Source: Microbacterium sp. W4I4
Lineage (GTDB): Bacteria; Actinomycetota; Actinomycetes; Actinomycetales; Microbacteriaceae
Direction: 5' to 3'
Assembly (NCBI RefSeq): GCF_030816235.1
Contig: NZ_JAUSXT010000001.1
Span: forward strand, 2,852,001 to 2,916,000
Length of the DNA stretch: 64,000 bases
In this document: positions 60,995 through 64,000 of the stretch, piece after piece
Layout of the letters: each line of letters begins with the position of its first letter
How positions within the stretch are numbered: the stretch's first letter is position 1
Program-made: the position numbers and the translations under genes
The notes under the pieces: generated by a model
The model's database searches: none
The model's input: the letters and a program-made list of their open reading frames with translations, nothing else
Told to the model about the DNA's origin: nothing

Positions 60995-62586
60995 TGGATG
61001 CCGTGCGCAACCCGATCCTGCGGGGGTTCAACCCCGATCCGTCGATCCTGCGGGTGGGGGACGACTACTTCATCGCCACCAGCACGTTCGAGTACCACCC
61101 CGCCGTGCGCATCCACCACTCCACGGATCTCGAGAACTGGACCGTCCGCACCCACGCGCTGGACGAGGGCTTCGATCTTCGCGGCATCCCGGACTCGGGC
61201 GGTGTCTGGGCGCCGAGTCTGACGCATGCCGACGGGCTGTTCTGGCTGGCGTACTCCATCGTGCGCACGATGGACGGCGACGACAAGGACATCGACAACT
61301 ACCTCGTCACCGCCGAGAGCGTCGACGGGCCGTGGAGCGCACCGGTGCACCTCGGCTCCCGCGGTTTCGACTTCTCCTTCTTCCACGACCCGGACGGCAC
61401 GCACTGGATCGTCGGTGTGCAGTGGGACCAGCGACCCGAGCATCCTTCCTTCGGAGGGCTGGTGCTGGAGCAGTACCTGCCCGACGAGCGGCGCACCTCC
61501 GGAACGGCCACGTTGATCCACCAGGAGACGACGCTCGTCGAAGGACCCAACCTGTACCGCATCGGCGACTGGTATCACCTGCTGATCGCGGCCGGCGGCA
61601 CGGGCTGGAACCACGCCATCACGATGGCGCGCTCACGCGAACGCTCGGGCCCGTACGAGCGGGACCCCCGACCGTTCGTCCTGACCAGCCGCGACGCCCC
61701 CGGCGCCCCGCTGCAGAAGGCCGGTCACGGCGAACTCGTGCAGACGCAAGACGGCGACTGGATGCTGGTCCACCTGGCCAGCCGGCCGACGCTGCACCTC
61801 GGCGAGCGGTACAGCACTCTCGGACGCGAGACCTGTCTGCAGCGGGTGGTGTTCGACGAGGACGGATGGCTGCGGCTCGCATCCGGCGGTCATCACGCCC
61901 TCGTCGGCTCGGGTGCGGCTCGCTGCGACGAGTGGACCGACGGCTTCGATGCACCGGGGCTCGACTACCGGCGCTGGTCCACGTTGCGAGCCGCACTCGA
62001 CCCCGCCGTCGCGGATCTGACGGCGCGTTCCGGCTGGTTGCGGCTTCGCGGCGGGCACTCCCCGGCATCCGTCTTCGAGCAGTCGATGATCCTGACCCGC
62101 GTCGAAGAGCACGAGACGGATTTCTCGGTCGTGGTCGACGCCGCGCCCACCTCGACCCGGGAGAGCGCCGGCATCGTCGCCTGGTACGACCGGTCGGGGT
62201 GGATCCAGCTGCAGCTGACCTGGGATGCCGAGAACGGCAGGCATCTGCGCGTGGTCTCGCGTGACAGGAACCGGACGGTGCGCTCCGAGGCGATCATGGT
62301 CGCGGACGGACTCGTGACGCTGCACGCACGACTGCGGGGGCCCGACCTCGTCTTCGCCTGGGTCGGAGCCGACGAGACCGAACACCCGATTCCGGGTGTG
62401 CATCCGGCATGGACCCTCTCGGACGACCACGGGGACCGGCTGCGGTTCACCGGACTCTTCTTCGGCATCCGCGCGGACGATCTCGACGGACGCGGCTGGA
62501 GCGCCGACTTCGATGACGCCACCGTCCGCTTCACCGAGCAAGAACACCATCGACTGATCTGCACGACTGACCGATTGCACGACTGA
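60994..62586 (+). CDS. GH43 beta-xylosidase/alpha-arabinofuranosidase type enzyme
   Basis: 530 residues. N-terminal five-blade propeller (about 1-310): 'NPILRGFNPDPSILRVGDDY' with the base Asp, 'GFDFSFFHDPDGTHWIVGVQ' with the pKa-tuning Asp, and 'ETTLVEGPNLYRIGDWYHLL' with the acid Glu near residue 183. The C-terminal concanavalin-like beta-xylosidase domain (about 325-525) includes 'VVVDAAPTSTRESAGIVAWY' and 'DDHGDRLRFTGLFFGIRADD'. This two-domain layout is typical of intracellular xylosidases of GH43 subfamilies 11/12. No signal peptide. Start ATG shares TGATG with the dehydrogenase stop. Confidence 0.9.
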   Translation: MDAVRNPILRGFNPDPSILRVGDDYFIATSTFEYHPAVRIHHSTDLENWTVRTHALDEGFDLRGIPDSGGVWAPSLTHADGLFWLAYSIVRTMDGDDKDIDNYLVTAESVDGPWSAPVHLGSRGFDFSFFHDPDGTHWIVGVQWDQRPEHPSFGGLVLEQYLPDERRTSGTATLIHQETTLVEGPNLYRIGDWYHLLIAAGGTGWNHAITMARSRERSGPYERDPRPFVLTSRDAPGAPLQKAGHGELVQTQDGDWMLVHLASRPTLHLGERYSTLGRETCLQRVVFDEDGWLRLASGGHHALVGSGAARCDEWTDGFDAPGLDYRRWSTLRAALDPAVADLTARSGWLRLRGGHSPASVFEQSMILTRVEEHETDFSVVVDAAPTSTRESAGIVAWYDRSGWIQLQLTWDAENGRHLRVVSRDRNRTVRSEAIMVADGLVTLHARLRGPDLVFAWVGADETEHPIPGVHPAWTLSDDHGDRLRFTGLFFGIRADDLDGRGWSADFDDATVRFTEQEHHRLICTTDRLHD

Positions 62587-62648
62587 CCGATTCGCACGAC
62601 CATCATCCGCGCCGTCCGATCGATGACGCGGCCACGGAGGAGAGATCG

Positions 62649-64000
62649 ATGAAGATCCACGAACGACACAGCATCCGGCAGAGGATCGCCGCACTCGTCA
62701 CCGGCGCGATCGTCCTGAGCGGGGCCCTGGTCGCCGCGCAGCCTGCGGTCGCGCCGCCGGCCGCAGCGGTCGAGCAGTCCCCGCCGGCGATCGCCCGGAC
62801 CGTCAGCGACGCAGGATTCTCGCATCCGGGGATCGGGTTCAGCGCCGACAACCTCGAGAACATGCGCACGCAGGTGCTCGCCGGGGTGGACCCCTGGGCG
62901 AGCTATTACGAGGCGATGACCGAGACGAAGTACGCGGCGCGCGACTTCCGGGCGGAGAACGCAGAACCGGGAACCGACACACCGAAGAACGACGCCTATG
63001 CAAGCGCGGGGATGCGGTCCAGTGCCTTGCGCGACAGCATCGGTGCGATGACACAGGCACTCGAGTACGTGGTCACGGGCGACGAGCAGTACCGGGCGAA
63101 CGCTCTGCACGTGCTGCGGACCTGGAGCAGCCTGGACCCGGCGAAGTACGCCTACTTCGGCGACGCGCACATCCACACCGGCGTTCCGCTCTACTACATG
63201 CTCATCGCCGCGGAGCTCATCCGCGGCACGGAGCCGGTCGGCGCCGACCTCGATGGCTACGATCTGAACTGGACGACGAACGACCAGCAGCGCATCGAGG
63301 ACAACCTCGTCCGTCCCGTGCTCTCGACCTTCCTCTACTCGAACAACAGGCTGTGGAACCAGCACCTCTACGGCGTGATCGGCATGGTCTCGGCCGCCAT
63401 CTTCCTCGACGACGCCGACCTGTACGCCGAACGCGTCGAATGGTTCACGGTCAACGCGGGCTACACCAGCGAGCACGACCTCTACGGTGGGAACGTCAAC
63501 GGTGCGCTCGCCTCGCTGTTCCGTGAGATTCCCGCCGATGATCCGGCGAACACGACCGGGCATTCCTTCATCCAGCACATGGAGATGCTTCGCGACCAGG
63601 CGCACGGCCAGGGTGATGTGGACATCCTCGTCGCGCTCGCCCGGATCGTCGACAGCCAGGGCACGAAGGTCGATCCGGTCGCCGGCACCGTGTCTGCGGC
63701 ATCGGATGCCGTCTCGCCCTACGCCTTCCTCGACGATCGCATCCTGAAGGGTGCCGACACCTTCTACGCCTTCATGATGGGCGAAGAGGTGCCTTACATC
63801 GCCGCGAACGAGGGCGGCACGCTCTCGCAGGCCTACCGCGGCAGGCTGCAGGACCCGCTCAGCGAGGCGTACCTGCAGTACCGCTACGCTGCCGGCGTCG
63901 ATGTCGACGAGGTCGCGCCGCACGTCGCCGAACTGTACGAGCAGCGGGACGGACCGCTGTACTACTACGGGACCGGAGTGCAGAACTTCTGGAACGACCG
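62649..64000 (+). CDS. secreted alginate-lyase-like (PF05426-type) protein, 3' end outside window
   Basis: About 450 residues are visible and no stop is reached. A signal peptide (1-33, 'RIAALVTGAIVLSGALVAAQ') precedes an alpha/alpha-toroid: 'GFSHPGIGFSADNLENMRTQ', 'GVDPWASYYEAMTETKYAAR', 'ALRDSIGAMTQALEYVVTGD' and 'NNRLWNQHLYGVIGMVSAAI' with 'ASLFREIPADDPANTTGHSF' and 'QHMEMLRDQAHGQGDVDILV' further on. The Asn/His/Tyr-rich loops are where polysaccharide lyases of this fold act. It follows the GH43 gene after 62 bp with GGAGGAG upstream. It may cut a uronate-containing polymer outside the cell, feeding the operon. Confidence 0.75.
   Translation, partial: MKIHERHSIRQRIAALVTGAIVLSGALVAAQPAVAPPAAAVEQSPPAIARTVSDAGFSHPGIGFSADNLENMRTQVLAGVDPWASYYEAMTETKYAARDFRAENAEPGTDTPKNDAYASAGMRSSALRDSIGAMTQALEYVVTGDEQYRANALHVLRTWSSLDPAKYAYFGDAHIHTGVPLYYMLIAAELIRGTEPVGADLDGYDLNWTTNDQQRIEDNLVRPVLSTFLYSNNRLWNQHLYGVIGMVSAAIFLDDADLYAERVEWFTVNAGYTSEHDLYGGNVNGALASLFREIPADDPANTTGHSFIQHMEMLRDQAHGQGDVDILVALARIVDSQGTKVDPVAGTVSAASDAVSPYAFLDDRILKGADTFYAFMMGEEVPYIAANEGGTLSQAYRGRLQDPLSEAYLQYRYAAGVDVDEVAPHVAELYEQRDGPLYYYGTGVQNFWND

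Noticed and set aside
61965..63923. A 652-codon minus-strand frame opposite the GH43 C-terminus and lyase-like gene
   Set aside because: The plus strand encodes recognisable domains with a signal peptide and ribosome site; the minus frame has no domain character.

Overview
The window is a high-GC actinobacterial chromosome segment. Codon use, many 1-4 bp start/stop overlaps, GTG starts, leaderless-looking promoters and the constant use of GGATGC/GCATCC blocks suggest Microbacteriaceae, most likely a Microbacterium. This is an inference from style and gene content; there is no rRNA or other phylogenetic marker. I see no tRNA, rRNA, CRISPR array or intact insertion sequence. Nearly the whole window is sugar and plant-polysaccharide catabolism, organised as regulator-plus-operon modules.

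Layout. (1) 1-4899: an FAD-linked oxidase fragment, an ACT-domain protein, a Cds1-like cysteine desulfhydrase, then a leftward rbsK-rbsD-gntR group facing a transaldolase-like gene. (2) 5119-12623: a complete non-phosphorylating L-fucose route (mutarotase, aldo/keto dehydrogenase, lactonase, fuconate dehydratase, ketodeoxyfuconate dehydrogenase, diketo-acid hydrolase) with a FadR-type regulator, interrupted by an AbiEi/DUF559-like nuclease gene lying between pairs of 55-bp palindromes. (3) 12663-18443: a LacI regulator, a tagatose-epimerase-like isomerase and a CUT2 sugar ABC transporter. (4) 18735-23780: an unassigned sugar operon (PTE-like lactonase, shikimate-dehydrogenase-like enzyme, 2-hydroxyacid dehydrogenase, frameshifted FGGY kinase) facing a cupin phosphoglucose isomerase. 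(5) 23852-31531: miscellaneous genes (VOC, CGNR, EamA, GNAT, DUF222-HNH, a hypothetical) and a padR-DUF1048-drrAB drug/lipid exporter operon. (6) 31715-37278: the methylcitrate (propionate) operon with its GntR regulator and a thiolase. (7) 37488-44784: a CUT1 transporter, GH2 beta-galactosidase and LacI. (8) 44948-51205: an epimerase, a secreted tandem CE1 esterase, LacI, and GH51 arabinofuranosidase. (9) 51251-52780: a TetR/NmrA-like pair. (10) 52960-64000: a second CUT1 system with DUF624, GH36, two GH43 enzymes, a hydroxyacid dehydrogenase and a secreted alginate-lyase-like protein that runs off the end.

Two cross-locus signals stand out. First, seven complete palindromes, each exactly 55 bp from CAGGTCGC to GCGACCTG, plus several half-units, lie only between genes in this window. 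Second, a 10-bp operator-like word (TGT-N4-ACA, core TGTNATTACA) occurs in the control regions of rbsK/transaldolase, of the CUT2 transporter and of the kinase/cupin pair. It would tie modules 1, 3 and 4 into one GntR-controlled pathway for an unidentified sugar. Three genes (kinase, one solute-binding protein, GH36) each carry a single extra base in a short homopolymer, so sequencing error must be excluded before calling them pseudogenes.
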